Shown one piece after another: positions 25,855-35,349 of a stretch of DNA of 64,000 nt. Position 1 is the stretch's first letter; every line of letters starts with the position of its first letter. A program made the translations under genes and the position numbers. A model generated the notes under the pieces. The model was not told the origin of the DNA and searched no databases. It saw only the letters and a list, made by a program, of their open reading frames with translations. Source of the stretch: Gilvimarinus japonicus (GTDB taxonomy: Bacteria; Pseudomonadota; Gammaproteobacteria; Pseudomonadales; Cellvibrionaceae); the NCBI RefSeq assembly GCF_042847215.1, contig NZ_AP031500.1, positions 930,001-994,000 of the forward strand. Direction: 5' to 3'.

Positions 25855-27198
25855 TTAACCTTCGAGCTTTTTCTCGAGGTAGTGAATGTTGACACCGCCT
25901 TCGCGGAACGCCGGATCGCGCACCAAACGCTGTTGCAACGGAATGTTGGTGCGAATACCGTCAATAACGGTTTCTTCCAACGCATTGCGCATACGGTTGA
26001 GGGCGATGGTGCGATCTTCACCGTGAGTAATGATTTTGGCGATCATTGAATCGTAGTTGGGCGGTACGCTGTAGCCACTGTAAAGGTGAGAGTCAACTCG
26101 CACCCCAAATCCGCCCGGCGCATGAAAATTATTGATGGTGCCGGGGCAGGGCATAAAAGTTTTGGGGTCTTCGGCGTTAATACGGCACTCAAAAGCATGG
26201 CCGCGGATCACCACGTCCTCTTGTTTGATTGAGAGCTTCTCGCCAGCGCAGACGCGGATTTGCTCGCGAATAATATCGATGCCGGTCACCATCTCGGTTA
26301 CTGGGTGCTCGACCTGAACGCGGGTGTTCATCTCGATAAAGTAAAAGCGACCGTCTTCGTACAAAAACTCAAAGGTGCCCGCGCCTTTGTAACCGATATC
26401 GATACACGCTTGCACACATGCCGCAGCGGTAGACTCGCGAACATCCTCTGGGATGCCGGGGGCTGGAGCTTCCTCTAACACCTTTTGATGGCGGCGTTGT
26501 AGCGAGCAATCGCGGTCCCCTAAGTGTATCGCGCTGCCCTGGCCGTCGGAAAGAATTTGAATCTCGACGTGACGTGGGTTTTGCAGGAATTTTTCCATGT
26601 AAACTGTATCGTCACCAAAGGCGCCTTTGGCCTCGCTTTGGGTGATATGGATAGAGCTCATGAGTGACGCTTCGGTGTGCACTACGCGCATCCCGCGCCC
26701 GCCGCCACCGGCCGCAGCCTTAATGATGATGGGGTACCCGATTCGCTTGGCGATAGCCTGACAGGTGTCGCGATCCTCGGTTGGCAGTGGGCCGTCTGAG
26801 CCGGGCACTGTAGGCACCCCGGCTTTTTTCATGGCGGCAATCGCGGCCACTTTGTCGCCCATGACACGGATAACGTCGGGATCCGGGCCAATAAACACAA
26901 AGCCGCTTTTTTGTACTTGCTCGGCAAAGTCAGCGTTTTCGGCTAAAAAGCCATAGCCTGGATGAACCGCCACTGAGTCGGTTACTTCCATCGCGCTGAT
27001 AATAGCGGGGATGTTTAGATAGCTTTGCGGTGACGGGTTAGGCCCGATGCAAACAGACTCGTCGGCCAGTCGCACGTGTTTTAAGTCGCGGTCGACCTGC
27101 GAGTGTACCGCGACGGTTTTAATGCCCATTTCTTTACAGGCGCGCAAAATCCGCAGTGCAATTTCACCGCGGTTTGCAATTAATATTTTCTCAAACAT
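25855..27198 (-). CDS. accC: Acetyl-CoA carboxylase, biotin carboxylase subunit
   Basis: 447 residues, matching E. coli AccC. It carboxylates biotin on AccB with ATP and bicarbonate, the first committed step of fatty acid synthesis. MFEKILIANRGEIALRILRACKE is the family start; ATP-grasp marks are KAAAGGGGRGMRVV, SLQRRHQKVLEEAPAP and FIEMNTRVQVEHPVTEMVTG. 63 bases after accB on the same strand. Confidence 0.99.
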   Translation of the reverse strand: MFEKILIANRGEIALRILRACKEMGIKTVAVHSQVDRDLKHVRLADESVCIGPNPSPQSYLNIPAIISAMEVTDSVAVHPGYGFLAENADFAEQVQKSGFVFIGPDPDVIRVMGDKVAAIAAMKKAGVPTVPGSDGPLPTEDRDTCQAIAKRIGYPIIIKAAAGGGGRGMRVVHTEASLMSSIHITQSEAKGAFGDDTVYMEKFLQNPRHVEIQILSDGQGSAIHLGDRDCSLQRRHQKVLEEAPAPGIPEDVRESTAAACVQACIDIGYKGAGTFEFLYEDGRFYFIEMNTRVQVEHPVTEMVTGIDIIREQIRVCAGEKLSIKQEDVVIRGHAFECRINAEDPKTFMPCPGTINNFHAPGGFGVRVDSHLYSGYSVPPNYDSMIAKIITHGEDRTIALNRMRNALEETVIDGIRTNIPLQQRLVRDPAFREGGVNIHYLEKKLEG

Positions 27199-27261
27199 AC
27201 ACCAACTCCTCGTGTTTTATCGGCACGCTAGTGCGTAAATAGCTGCGCTTCACAATCGTAC

Positions 27262-27714
27262 TTAGACGATGGTTACCAAGGGTTGGTCAAACTCTACCGG
27301 CTCGCCGTCTTCAACCAGAATGGCTTCGATAACGCCAGCCTTGTCGGCTTCGATTTGGTTCATCATTTTCATGGCTTCAATAATGCAAATAACGTCGCCG
27401 GCTTTTACGTGTTTGCCCACTTCCGCAAAGGCTGGAGAACCCGGGCTTGGCGAACGGTAAAAGGTGCCTACCATGGGGGATTTGACTAAATGGCCCGAGG
27501 GCGCCTCTGGCTCGGCCGCAGCAGGGGCGGCGGCCGGTGCGGCTGCAGGGGCCGGTGCGGCAGGCGCCGGCGCGTACATTTGTGGTTGCGCAACGGCGGC
27601 GTGAGTGGAGTTGCGGCTGATGCGCACTGACTCTTCGCCTTCTTTAATTTCCAGCTCGCCGATATCAGACTCTTCCAGCAGCTCAATCAATTTTTTAATT
27701 TTACGAATATCCAT
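27262..27714 (-). CDS. accB: Acetyl-CoA carboxylase biotin carboxyl carrier protein
   Basis: 150 residues. The N-terminal helical part (MDIRKIKKLIELLEESDIGELEI) is followed by an Ala/Pro-rich mobile linker (about 40-70) and the biotinyl domain with EAMKMMN, where Lys116 takes biotin. It sits directly before accC, the usual accBC operon. Confidence 0.99.
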   Translation of the reverse strand: MDIRKIKKLIELLEESDIGELEIKEGEESVRISRNSTHAAVAQPQMYAPAPAAPAPAAAPAAAPAAAEPEAPSGHLVKSPMVGTFYRSPSPGSPAFAEVGKHVKAGDVICIIEAMKMMNQIEADKAGVIEAILVEDGEPVEFDQPLVTIV

Positions 27715-27757
27715 GTGGCCCTCTCTTAATATACGGGATTCAATTCAAGTATTAGCG

Positions 27758-28198
27758 TTACTGTGAGCAGCGAGTAAGCGCCGCAGTTAGCGCAAGCTCG
27801 TAGCCCTCGGCGCCAAGGCCGCAAATAACGCCCTCGGCAATATCAGAAAAATATGACGTGTGCCTAAACTCTTCGCGTCTATACACGTTAGAAATGTGCA
27901 CTTCTATAAACGGAATGCCCACCGCCAGTAGGGCGTCACGCAGGGCGACGCTGGTGTGGGTGAAAGCGGCGGGATTAAAGATAATAAAATCCACGCCTTC
28001 TGAGCGCGCTTCGTGTACGCGGTCGATTAGCTCGTACTCGGCGTTGCTTTGCAGGCTTAGCAGGTGGTGGCCCTGCTGCTGACAGATCTCACTCAGACGT
28101 TGGTTGATATCATTGAGTGTAGTGGCTCCGTAGACGCCCGGCTCACGAGTTCCCAGTAAATTGAGATTGGGGCCGTGTAACACCAGTATGCTCGCCAT
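27758..28198 (-). CDS. aroQ: Type II 3-dehydroquinate dehydratase
   Basis: 146 residues, the size of dodecameric type II enzymes that act in the shikimate pathway. Active-site motifs: HGPNLNLLGTREPGVYG with the catalytic Tyr/Arg loop, IFNPAAFTHTSVALRDAL, and the catalytic His in EVHISN followed by YRREEFRHTSYFS. I chose the ATG at 28198; an upstream in-frame extension of 70 residues does not resemble the family. It precedes accB-accC, an arrangement conserved in many gammaproteobacteria. Confidence 0.97.
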   Translation of the reverse strand: MASILVLHGPNLNLLGTREPGVYGATTLNDINQRLSEICQQQGHHLLSLQSNAEYELIDRVHEARSEGVDFIIFNPAAFTHTSVALRDALLAVGIPFIEVHISNVYRREEFRHTSYFSDIAEGVICGLGAEGYELALTAALTRCSQ

Positions 28199-28487
28199 GG
28201 GTAATCCTTCGCTGGCTGTGCCAAGAATGACCGAGGTTGCCCTCAGCCGCGTATAAGGCGCGAGTTTGCCGTAAAAAAGTGTATGTGTCCATGATGTGCC
28301 GGTATTTTTCTCGAATTCCCGAAAAATGTCGACACGTTTGCCGCCGTTAGTAGGTTTTTGTCGGCAGCTGGCTAATTGTTGGGCGGCAAGACGCGTCAGT
28401 TTTTGCACGATAGTGCCTTTTGCCAGCGGGTTACCCGCGATTTGACGTAAGGTTGTGCAAGTTCGTCAAATGAGCGGCTAAAGTCAG

Positions 28488-30320
28488 TTAAGTATTGCCT
28501 TTCGTCGGGTAGCTGCTCCTAAACTCATCCAGCAAGTGCTTTTTGCGCAATAGTTGTGGAAGAATAATGGCTTTCTCGGAGCTGCCGGGGGCAAACCATA
28601 GGTAAAGTGGCACGCCGCTGCGCTGATACTCATTTAACAGTTTGGTGATAGCCGGGTCGCCGTTGGTCCAGTCGCCTTTTAAGGTGGCAATGTTGTAATT
28701 GTTAAAGGCTTGTTTGATCTCCTCGGTGCCAAGTACCACTGCTTCGTTGGTCAGGCAGGTGACGCACCAATCAGCGGTTAAATTGACAAATACACCGCGC
28801 CCTTCGGCGCGCAACTGTGCGAGCGTCTCGGCGTTGTACGGTTGCCAGTGATCGGTGCTGACGTTACGGTAGCCGGTCGATTTAATGGCGACAAAAGGTA
28901 GCATTAGCGCGATGGCTACCAGGGATATGGCTGCCGCATTGACGGCTATGCGCGCGCCCGCGCCTGACGGGCGGTGCTGGTGGAGCCAAGTGGCAAAGCC
29001 AAACAAGAGTGCGCCGAGCAGTAAAATGACAATAGCGTCGCTACCGGCTTGGTGGCCGAGCACCCACAATAGCCAAAGTGCGGTAAGGTAAATTGGAAAG
29101 GCGAGCAGCTGCTTTAATGTGTCCATCCAGGGGCCTGGCGAGGGCAGGTGACGCATTAAGGCAGGAACGTAGCACAGCACCAGTAAGGGCAACGCCATAC
29201 CAAAACCCAGCGCCATAAACACCAGCAGCGCGGTGGCCGCCGGTTGAGTTAATGCGTAACCCAGTGCGACTCCCATAAATGGCGCGGTACATGGGCTGGC
29301 GACAACAGCCGCCAGCACCCCGGTAAAAAATGAACCGGTCATGCCGTTGCTTTGGGTTAAGCGTTGGCCCACGCCCATTAAGCTGTTGCCCATGTTGACT
29401 AGACCGGACAGCACCAGCCCCATGAGTACAAACAAGTACACCAGTGCGGCGATTACCAGAGGAGATTGCAACTGGAAGCCCCAGCCGGCTGCTTCGCCGC
29501 TGGCCCTAGCAATAAGCAACAGCGCGGCAAAGCCGGCAAAACTTGCCAGAATGCCCGCCGTGTAGGCCCAGCCGTGGTGGTGGGCGCGCTGGCGGTCAGC
29601 GCCGGTTAAGCTTAGTACTTTAATGGACAAAACCGGAAACACGCAGGGCATTAAGTTAAGAATAACGCCGCCGGCTAGGGCAAGCAGTAATATCGCCCAA
29701 AGGCCTGCGCTGCTGCCGGTGTCTGAGCTGGCTGCGCGATTGTCGGCATTGCTCGCGCCACTTTCGAAGGCGGCGGCATCGATGGGGTCGGCCGAACTAT
29801 CGGTTGGGTCGACGTGTAAGTAGTTATCATAAGGTGGGTAGCACAATCCTGCCTCTGCGCAGCCCTGCGAGCGTATCTTTAGGTTGAATGGCGCGGTGTC
29901 GGCGCTGAGTGGCACGGTGAGTGTTGCCGAGCCAAAGTGCAACGCCATGTCTTTTTCAAAGTATTCGTCGTATTTTTTGATGCTGTCGGAGAATTCGGGA
30001 GTGAGCCGGACCCCTGTGTCGGTGGTCAGAGCAAACTGTTCTTGATAGAGGTAGTAGCCCGGCTCAACGTCCCAGTGCAATATGAGTGAGCCATCGCGCA
30101 CCCAGGTGCTGAGCATATAAGCTTCGGTGACGGGCAAAAATTCGGGCTCAGCTTCATCGTCTTGTGGTCCGATGCTCAGGCCGCTGGCCGGGCTGGCGGA
30201 TTTAGGCGGCACTAGTTCAATGGTGTCAGCGCCGTGAGCCATAACGGCGGTACAGAGCGTGAATAGCAGTAACAACTGGTGGGCAGTAACCAGGAGGCGG
30301 CGGAGTAAGGAGTCAGTCAT
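28488..30320 (-). CDS. dsbD: Thiol:disulfide interchange protein DsbD
   Basis: 610 residues with the three DsbD parts. A signal peptide (about 1-31) leads to the N-terminal periplasmic alpha domain with redox Cys154 and Cys160 (GCAEAGLCYPPYD). Eight membrane segments (about 205-450) carry the MPCVFPV (Cys226) and ASPCTAP cysteines. The C-terminal thioredoxin-like gamma domain has DWCVTC. It passes electrons from cytosolic thioredoxin to DsbC/DsbG and cytochrome c maturation, relevant here because the window encodes cytochrome c1. A 289-base gap before aroQ holds no gene I can support. Confidence 0.96.
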   Translation of the reverse strand: MTDSLLRRLLVTAHQLLLLFTLCTAVMAHGADTIELVPPKSASPASGLSIGPQDDEAEPEFLPVTEAYMLSTWVRDGSLILHWDVEPGYYLYQEQFALTTDTGVRLTPEFSDSIKKYDEYFEKDMALHFGSATLTVPLSADTAPFNLKIRSQGCAEAGLCYPPYDNYLHVDPTDSSADPIDAAAFESGASNADNRAASSDTGSSAGLWAILLLALAGGVILNLMPCVFPVLSIKVLSLTGADRQRAHHHGWAYTAGILASFAGFAALLLIARASGEAAGWGFQLQSPLVIAALVYLFVLMGLVLSGLVNMGNSLMGVGQRLTQSNGMTGSFFTGVLAAVVASPCTAPFMGVALGYALTQPAATALLVFMALGFGMALPLLVLCYVPALMRHLPSPGPWMDTLKQLLAFPIYLTALWLLWVLGHQAGSDAIVILLLGALLFGFATWLHQHRPSGAGARIAVNAAAISLVAIALMLPFVAIKSTGYRNVSTDHWQPYNAETLAQLRAEGRGVFVNLTADWCVTCLTNEAVVLGTEEIKQAFNNYNIATLKGDWTNGDPAITKLLNEYQRSGVPLYLWFAPGSSEKAIILPQLLRKKHLLDEFRSSYPTKGNT

Positions 30321-30552
30321 TACGTTATTGTGGCTCGCAAATATGGATTGGGTGAATGTAGGCGTCTATTCTCGCGCTGGACGCGATGTTTTACAAATGT
30401 CGCCGTGTGATGTGGGTAAAAAGATGAGACCGTGTCGGCAGCATCCAGTTCCGGCGCGTTGCCGCCAAGGGGCGAGACCGGCTACACTGGTTCAGATTGA
30501 TTTAGCCTGAAAAAACCAACACATTGGGCGTAGCAGCGGAGACCCGGTCGTA

Positions 30553-31257
30553 ATGAAGTGTATTAGTACTCTGGCGGTATTGTGTGCATTGCTGATGGCG
30601 GGGTGCTCGACCACTGCCCCACCGCAACCTAAGCAGAGCCGCGAGCCGGTCGCGGTTAAGCCAACGGTTAGCCCGGCCGAGCAGCGTGCGCGGATGATTG
30701 CCCGGTTGTTATCGCGTGCCGAGCGAGCCTTGGCCCGAGACCGTTTGTTAATGCCCGCGTATGACAATGCCTATGACCGCTATGCCAGTGTGCTGCAGCT
30801 AGATCCGGATAACGAAGCGGCCGAGCTGGGGATGCAAGCGATTGTTTTACGCTATTTAGCCATGGCTCGCGACGCCGCGCAGCGCAGCCGCTATCAAGAG
30901 GCGCACCGTTATCTGGATCGGGCGGCGACGGTGTTGCCGGATAATGCCGCCGTTAGCGCTATGATTGACGAGCAGCGCGAGCAAACCGTGGAACCGCAGA
31001 CGCCCGTGGTGGCCGATAACGCCGTACTCCTTAATGCCGGCGAGCTGCAGGCTCGTACCGCTACCGTTAAGGCGCAATTGTCTGATTTAGCGTTGCGCGC
31101 GCGTCGTGACGAGCAAATGGTGCTGATTGTTACCGGCACTGATGCTCAGGGACGTTGGGTGTATCAAACCATGCGCGAGGCGGTAAAAGGGTATTTGCTG
31201 CGCGCTGATATTAAAGTGGGTTCGCCCGCGCGAGTTGAGTTTTTATCGCCGCCGTAG
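30553..31257 (+). CDS. Tetratricopeptide-like lipoprotein of unknown function
   Basis: 234 residues. Lipobox LMAGC with the lipid-bearing Cys18 near residue 18. The body is helical with TPR-like units (YDRYASVLQLDPDNEAAELGMQAI and YQEAHRYLDRAATVLPDNAAV), then a C-terminal domain of about 90 residues with VLIVTGTDAQGRWVYQTMREAVKGYLLRAD. I do not recognise a characterised relative. The C-terminal part could be a peptidoglycan- or partner-binding domain, but that is a guess. Confidence 0.8.
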   Translation: MKCISTLAVLCALLMAGCSTTAPPQPKQSREPVAVKPTVSPAEQRARMIARLLSRAERALARDRLLMPAYDNAYDRYASVLQLDPDNEAAELGMQAIVLRYLAMARDAAQRSRYQEAHRYLDRAATVLPDNAAVSAMIDEQREQTVEPQTPVVADNAVLLNAGELQARTATVKAQLSDLALRARRDEQMVLIVTGTDAQGRWVYQTMREAVKGYLLRADIKVGSPARVEFLSPP

Positions 31258-31351
31258 TTTTGGTTGTTATGCCTGCGCCCACGCGGGTCGGTATCGTGCG
31301 TCAGCTTTGGCGCAACCCTTAAAAGTATCATTGTGAGCTGAGTGTCCAGAG

Positions 31352-31822
31352 ATGCCAATAACCGTAAGATTTTTAGCTGTATTATTTGTGTTTGTTCTGT
31401 CGCCCGCCCACGCCGATCAAGCGCCACCAGCATCGGTCAAGGCAACGGAGGCCGTGGTGCAGTTGCCGATTCCCGGTACTCATAATAGTGCCGTCTTTAT
31501 GCGATTGCACAATGTTGGCAAAACGCCTTTAACGCTGGTGGGGGTGAATACCACAGCGGCGGCAAAAGCGCAGCTACATTCGCACACCAGTGTTGATGGT
31601 ATGATGCGGATGCGGCCCGTAGAATCGCTCGCCTTAGCCCCGGGGCAGACACAGGTGTTTGAATCGGGCGGTTATCACATCATGTTGTTTGACGTGCAGG
31701 CCGAGCTCGCCAGTGGCGATAGCGTCGATTTAACCCTCGAATTTGCCGGCGGCGCGACCAAAACTGTGCAAGCGGTTGCTAAGAGTCGGTACGATAATGC
31801 CGACCATTCACATCATCACTGA
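31352..31822 (+). CDS. PCu(A)C-family periplasmic copper chaperone
   Basis: 156 residues. Signal peptide 1 to about 21 (ends AHA). The copper site fits the family pattern His-x(n)-Met...His-x-Met: LHSHTSVDGMMRMRPVE and, later, GGYHIMLFD. A His-rich tail (DHSHHH) adds possible metal ligands. Members deliver Cu(I) to the CuA/CuB centres of cytochrome c oxidase or buffer copper. Its stop shares a base with an upstream in-frame start of the next gene, suggesting co-transcription. Confidence 0.92.
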   Translation: MPITVRFLAVLFVFVLSPAHADQAPPASVKATEAVVQLPIPGTHNSAVFMRLHNVGKTPLTLVGVNTTAAAKAQLHSHTSVDGMMRMRPVESLALAPGQTQVFESGGYHIMLFDVQAELASGDSVDLTLEFAGGATKTVQAVAKSRYDNADHSHHH

Positions 31823-31857
31823 TGCCCCGATCGATCCCCAATAGGAGTGTGCCGATA

Positions 31858-32964
31858 ATGGAAAGTCTAGGACGAACCTGGCGTAAGTTGACGCGTCGCA
31901 ACAACTCGGTGAGTGACACATCGAGTGTCGATGAGGCGGAAACGACGAGTTCTGACAGCTCGGATGATAGCGAGCGCGGTTCAGCTCGCTGGGGCTGGTT
32001 ATTGCTGCCGCTTTTGCTGCTGCTATTGGTATTGCTGGCGCTGGGGTGGTATTGGAGTTGGATGCCGCCGAGCTTTAATGTTGGCGCTCGTGCCGAGGTC
32101 AAGCTGGAGCAAATGAATCGCTCGCCAGTGGTAGGGGCGGCAACCACAATAACCTTAATGGAGGTCGCGGGAACTTTACTTGATAAGCCCGGTGGCTATC
32201 TCAGCAACGATGTTACCCCGCCTTCTTGGTGGTTGGATAACATGCCTAACTGGGAGTATGGCGTGTTGATTCAAGTTCGGGATATGAACAAGGCGATGCG
32301 TGAGGCATTTAGTCGCTCGCAATCACAATCGCTAGAAGATGAAGACTTGGCGCTGGCCGAATCGCGGTTTAACTTTAATAACGATAGCTGGCTGTTTCCG
32401 CCCTCGGAGAAGCAATATCGACAAGGTATTTCGCATTTGCAAGCCTATTTAGATCGGTTAACGGACCCTGCCAACCAAGATGCGCAGTTTTTTGCCCGTG
32501 CCGATAACTTACGTTATTGGTTGTCGACGGTTGAGACCCGGCTGGGTAACTTGTCGCAGCGCTTAAGCGCCAGCGTGGGGCAACAGCGGCTTAATACAGA
32601 TCTGGCCGGTGACAGTGCTGCCAGTGCTGCAACCCCTAAACCACATGATAACTATGTGAAAACGCCATGGCTAGAGATAGACGATGTGTACTATGAAGCG
32701 CGCGGAGCTTCGTGGGCGCTAATGCATTTATTGCGTGCCGCGGAGAAAGACTTTTCGGATATTTTAGTTAAGAAAAACGCCTTGGTTAGTCTGCGGCAAA
32801 TTATTCGTGAGCTGGAGGCGACCCAGCACACGATTTATAGTCCGATGATTTTAAATGGCAGTGGTTTTGGCATGCTGGCTAATCACTCGTTGGTGATGGC
32901 CTCGTATATTTCGCGCGCTAACGCCGCAATTATTAACTTGCGAGAGTTACTCGAGCAAGGTTAA
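31858..32964 (+). CDS. DUF2333 family single-pass membrane protein
   Basis: 368 residues. An N-terminal cytosolic stretch of about 40 acidic Ser-rich residues, one strong membrane helix (about 45-65, WGWLLLPLLLLLLVLLALGW), then a large periplasmic domain with the conserved NDVTPPSWWLDNMPNWEYGVL and FNFNNDSWLFPPSEKQY blocks. Function is unknown. I chose the ATG at 31858 because AGGAG lies 10 bases upstream; a start at 31822 would add 12 residues. polB follows 18 bases after the stop. Confidence 0.87.
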   Translation: MESLGRTWRKLTRRNNSVSDTSSVDEAETTSSDSSDDSERGSARWGWLLLPLLLLLLVLLALGWYWSWMPPSFNVGARAEVKLEQMNRSPVVGAATTITLMEVAGTLLDKPGGYLSNDVTPPSWWLDNMPNWEYGVLIQVRDMNKAMREAFSRSQSQSLEDEDLALAESRFNFNNDSWLFPPSEKQYRQGISHLQAYLDRLTDPANQDAQFFARADNLRYWLSTVETRLGNLSQRLSASVGQQRLNTDLAGDSAASAATPKPHDNYVKTPWLEIDDVYYEARGASWALMHLLRAAEKDFSDILVKKNALVSLRQIIRELEATQHTIYSPMILNGSGFGMLANHSLVMASYISRANAAIINLRELLEQG

Positions 32965-32982
32965 CCCTGTACTTGGCGCGCC

Positions 32983-35334
32983 ATGTTTAACGCTTTTTTA
33001 TTGACGCGCGGCTGGCGCGATACCCCCAAGGGGTTAGAGTTAGAGTTTCATTGGGCCACCGACTCGGGTGCGGTGTGCACCCGCTTTACTGAGCAAGAAG
33101 CCGTTTTTTTTATCGCTACCCGCAAGCTCTCGCAGGCGTTAGAAATCTTGCAATCATTGAGCGGTTGGCGTCACCGAGATTTACCCCTAAAAACCCGTGA
33201 CGGCAAAGCGGTTACCGCACTTTATTTTCGTACTATGGGAGACGCCCGCGAAGCCGAAAAGCGTTTAACCTCGCACACTATCCCTTGCTGGGAGGCCGAT
33301 ATTCGCCCGCCCGAGCGTTTTTTGATGGAGCGTTTTATAACCGCGGCCGCTTGTATAGATGCGGTGCCCGGTAAGCCTCGCACATTGTTTAACCCCAAGC
33401 TCGCGCCCGCTGATTTTCGACCCAAGTTACGTTTGGCCTCCATTGATATCGAAACCACGATGGATGCCAAAACACTGTATTCCATCGGTGTTTATTCTGC
33501 GCAAACCCGCTGTGTGTTTATGGTGGCGGAGCAGACATCTACCCAGGTGCTAGACGATGGCACCAGCTTAATCGGGTGCGTGGATGAAAAGGCTTGTTTG
33601 CAAAAATTTCTCGCTTGGTTAAAGGAGGAAGATCCCGATGGCCTGATCGGATGGAATGTTGTGCAGTTTGATTTGTGGGTGCTGTGCGACATTGCCGCAC
33701 GCCTTAAGTTGGTGCTTGATATAGGGCGCGGTGGGGCGCGTCCATTTTGGCGGCAGGAAAAAGGTGAGGGCGGGCGCCGATTTGTGTCGATACCGGGGCG
33801 TGTCGTGCTCGACGGTATTGAGCTTTTAAAACAGGCCAATTATCAGTTTGATAGTTTTGCGTTAAATAATGTCGCCGCCGAGTTGTTGGGTGAGGGTAAG
33901 TTGTTACACGGTGCTGATCGCGGCGAGGATATCACTCGGTTGTTTCATGCGGATAAGTCGGCGCTGGCGCGCTACAACCTAAAAGATTGTCAGCTCGTAT
34001 GGGATATTTTTGCCCAGCAAGAGCTGCTGGAATTTGCGATAGAGCGCAGTCAGCTTACCGGGTTGTTGCTCGATCGGATTGGCGGCTCGGTGGCGGCATT
34101 TGAATACAGCTATTTGCCACGACTGCATCGCAACGGTTTTATTGCCCCTAACCTCGGAGAGCTGCGCTCGGACATTGTCAGCCCCGGCGGTTTTGTGATG
34201 GACTCCGACCCGGGAATATACCAACATGTTTTAGTGTTGGACTTTAAAAGCCTGTACCCGAGTATTATTCGTACGTTTTATATCGACCCCTGTGCTTTTT
34301 GGTGCGCCGAGCAATCGACGACTAAACGACACTTGGTGGCGGGATTTAACGGGGCATCGTTTGATCGCGATAAAGCAATTCTGCCGGATATGATTGAGTC
34401 TCTGTGGCAGGCGCGAGATCGGGCGAAAGCGGGCAATAATACGCCCTTATCTTACGCGATAAAAATTATTATGAACTCGTTTTACGGTGTGCTGGGCTCT
34501 ACCGGCTGCCGCTTTTTTGACCCGCGGGTGGCCAGCTCTATTACTCTACGCGGGCACGATATTATTCAATCGAGTAAGCGCTGGATTGAGACTCAGGGTT
34601 ATAAAGTGATTTATGGGGATACCGACTCGGTGTTTGTCTGGCTGTGTACGGACGCTCCGATGCCCGACGAGGAAGCCGCCGGCGTAGGTCGACATTTGGC
34701 CGAAGGATTAAATGTTTGGTGGCAAGAAAAGCTCCAGGATGAGTTTGGTATTGAAAGCGCTTTAGAAATTGAATTTGAAACTCACTATAAAAAGTTTTTA
34801 ATGCCTACTGTGCGCGGCTCCGATGAGGGTAGCAAAAAACGTTATGCCGGGTTGGTGGGTAAGGCCGGTGCCGAAACTCTGGTGTTTAAAGGGTTGGAAT
34901 CGGTGCGCACCGACTGGACATTGTTGGCGCGTGAGTTTCAACATGAACTGTACCGCCGGGTATTTGCCGACGAGCCCTATCAAGCTTATGTGCAGCAGTG
35001 TGTGCGCGCTTTGATGCTGGGCGAGAGTGACGATAAGCTGGTGTACAAAAAACGTTTGCGCCGACGCTTAAGCGATTATCAAAAAAATGTGCCGCCCCAT
35101 GTGCAAGCTGCGCGCAAACAAAAAGAGTGGGGGCTGGGGGAGTTAAAACGCGGCGATTGGGTCAGTTACGTGATTACCCTACAGGGCCCCGAGCCGGTCC
35201 CGGGGCGGCGCAGCGAGCTCGACTACGAGCACTACCGAACTCGGCAACTGGCCCCGGTGGCCGATTCTATTTTGTATTTTTTGAATGACTCGCTGGCAGC
35301 GATTACCGATCGGCAAATGTCGCTGTTCGGTTAA
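32983..35334 (+). CDS. polB: DNA polymerase II (family B)
   Basis: 783 residues, close to E. coli Pol II. It is a high-fidelity polymerase used in replication restart past damage. The 3'-5' exonuclease has SIDIET (about residue 154) and later YNLKDCQLVW; polymerase motifs are DFKSLYPSIIRTF (motif A), KIIMNSFYGVLG (motif B) and YGDTDSVFV (motif C), so both activities look intact. No LexA-like box is obvious before it, and it may be read from upstream genes. Confidence 0.97.
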   Translation: MFNAFLLTRGWRDTPKGLELEFHWATDSGAVCTRFTEQEAVFFIATRKLSQALEILQSLSGWRHRDLPLKTRDGKAVTALYFRTMGDAREAEKRLTSHTIPCWEADIRPPERFLMERFITAAACIDAVPGKPRTLFNPKLAPADFRPKLRLASIDIETTMDAKTLYSIGVYSAQTRCVFMVAEQTSTQVLDDGTSLIGCVDEKACLQKFLAWLKEEDPDGLIGWNVVQFDLWVLCDIAARLKLVLDIGRGGARPFWRQEKGEGGRRFVSIPGRVVLDGIELLKQANYQFDSFALNNVAAELLGEGKLLHGADRGEDITRLFHADKSALARYNLKDCQLVWDIFAQQELLEFAIERSQLTGLLLDRIGGSVAAFEYSYLPRLHRNGFIAPNLGELRSDIVSPGGFVMDSDPGIYQHVLVLDFKSLYPSIIRTFYIDPCAFWCAEQSTTKRHLVAGFNGASFDRDKAILPDMIESLWQARDRAKAGNNTPLSYAIKIIMNSFYGVLGSTGCRFFDPRVASSITLRGHDIIQSSKRWIETQGYKVIYGDTDSVFVWLCTDAPMPDEEAAGVGRHLAEGLNVWWQEKLQDEFGIESALEIEFETHYKKFLMPTVRGSDEGSKKRYAGLVGKAGAETLVFKGLESVRTDWTLLAREFQHELYRRVFADEPYQAYVQQCVRALMLGESDDKLVYKKRLRRRLSDYQKNVPPHVQAARKQKEWGLGELKRGDWVSYVITLQGPEPVPGRRSELDYEHYRTRQLAPVADSILYFLNDSLAAITDRQMSLFG

Positions 35335-35349
35335 TCGCCGCGGTTAGTG

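Noticed and set aside
28199..28408. N-terminal extension of aroQ
   Set aside because: Type II dehydroquinases begin right at the HGPNLNLLG strand; the extra 70 residues look like read-through of the upstream gap.
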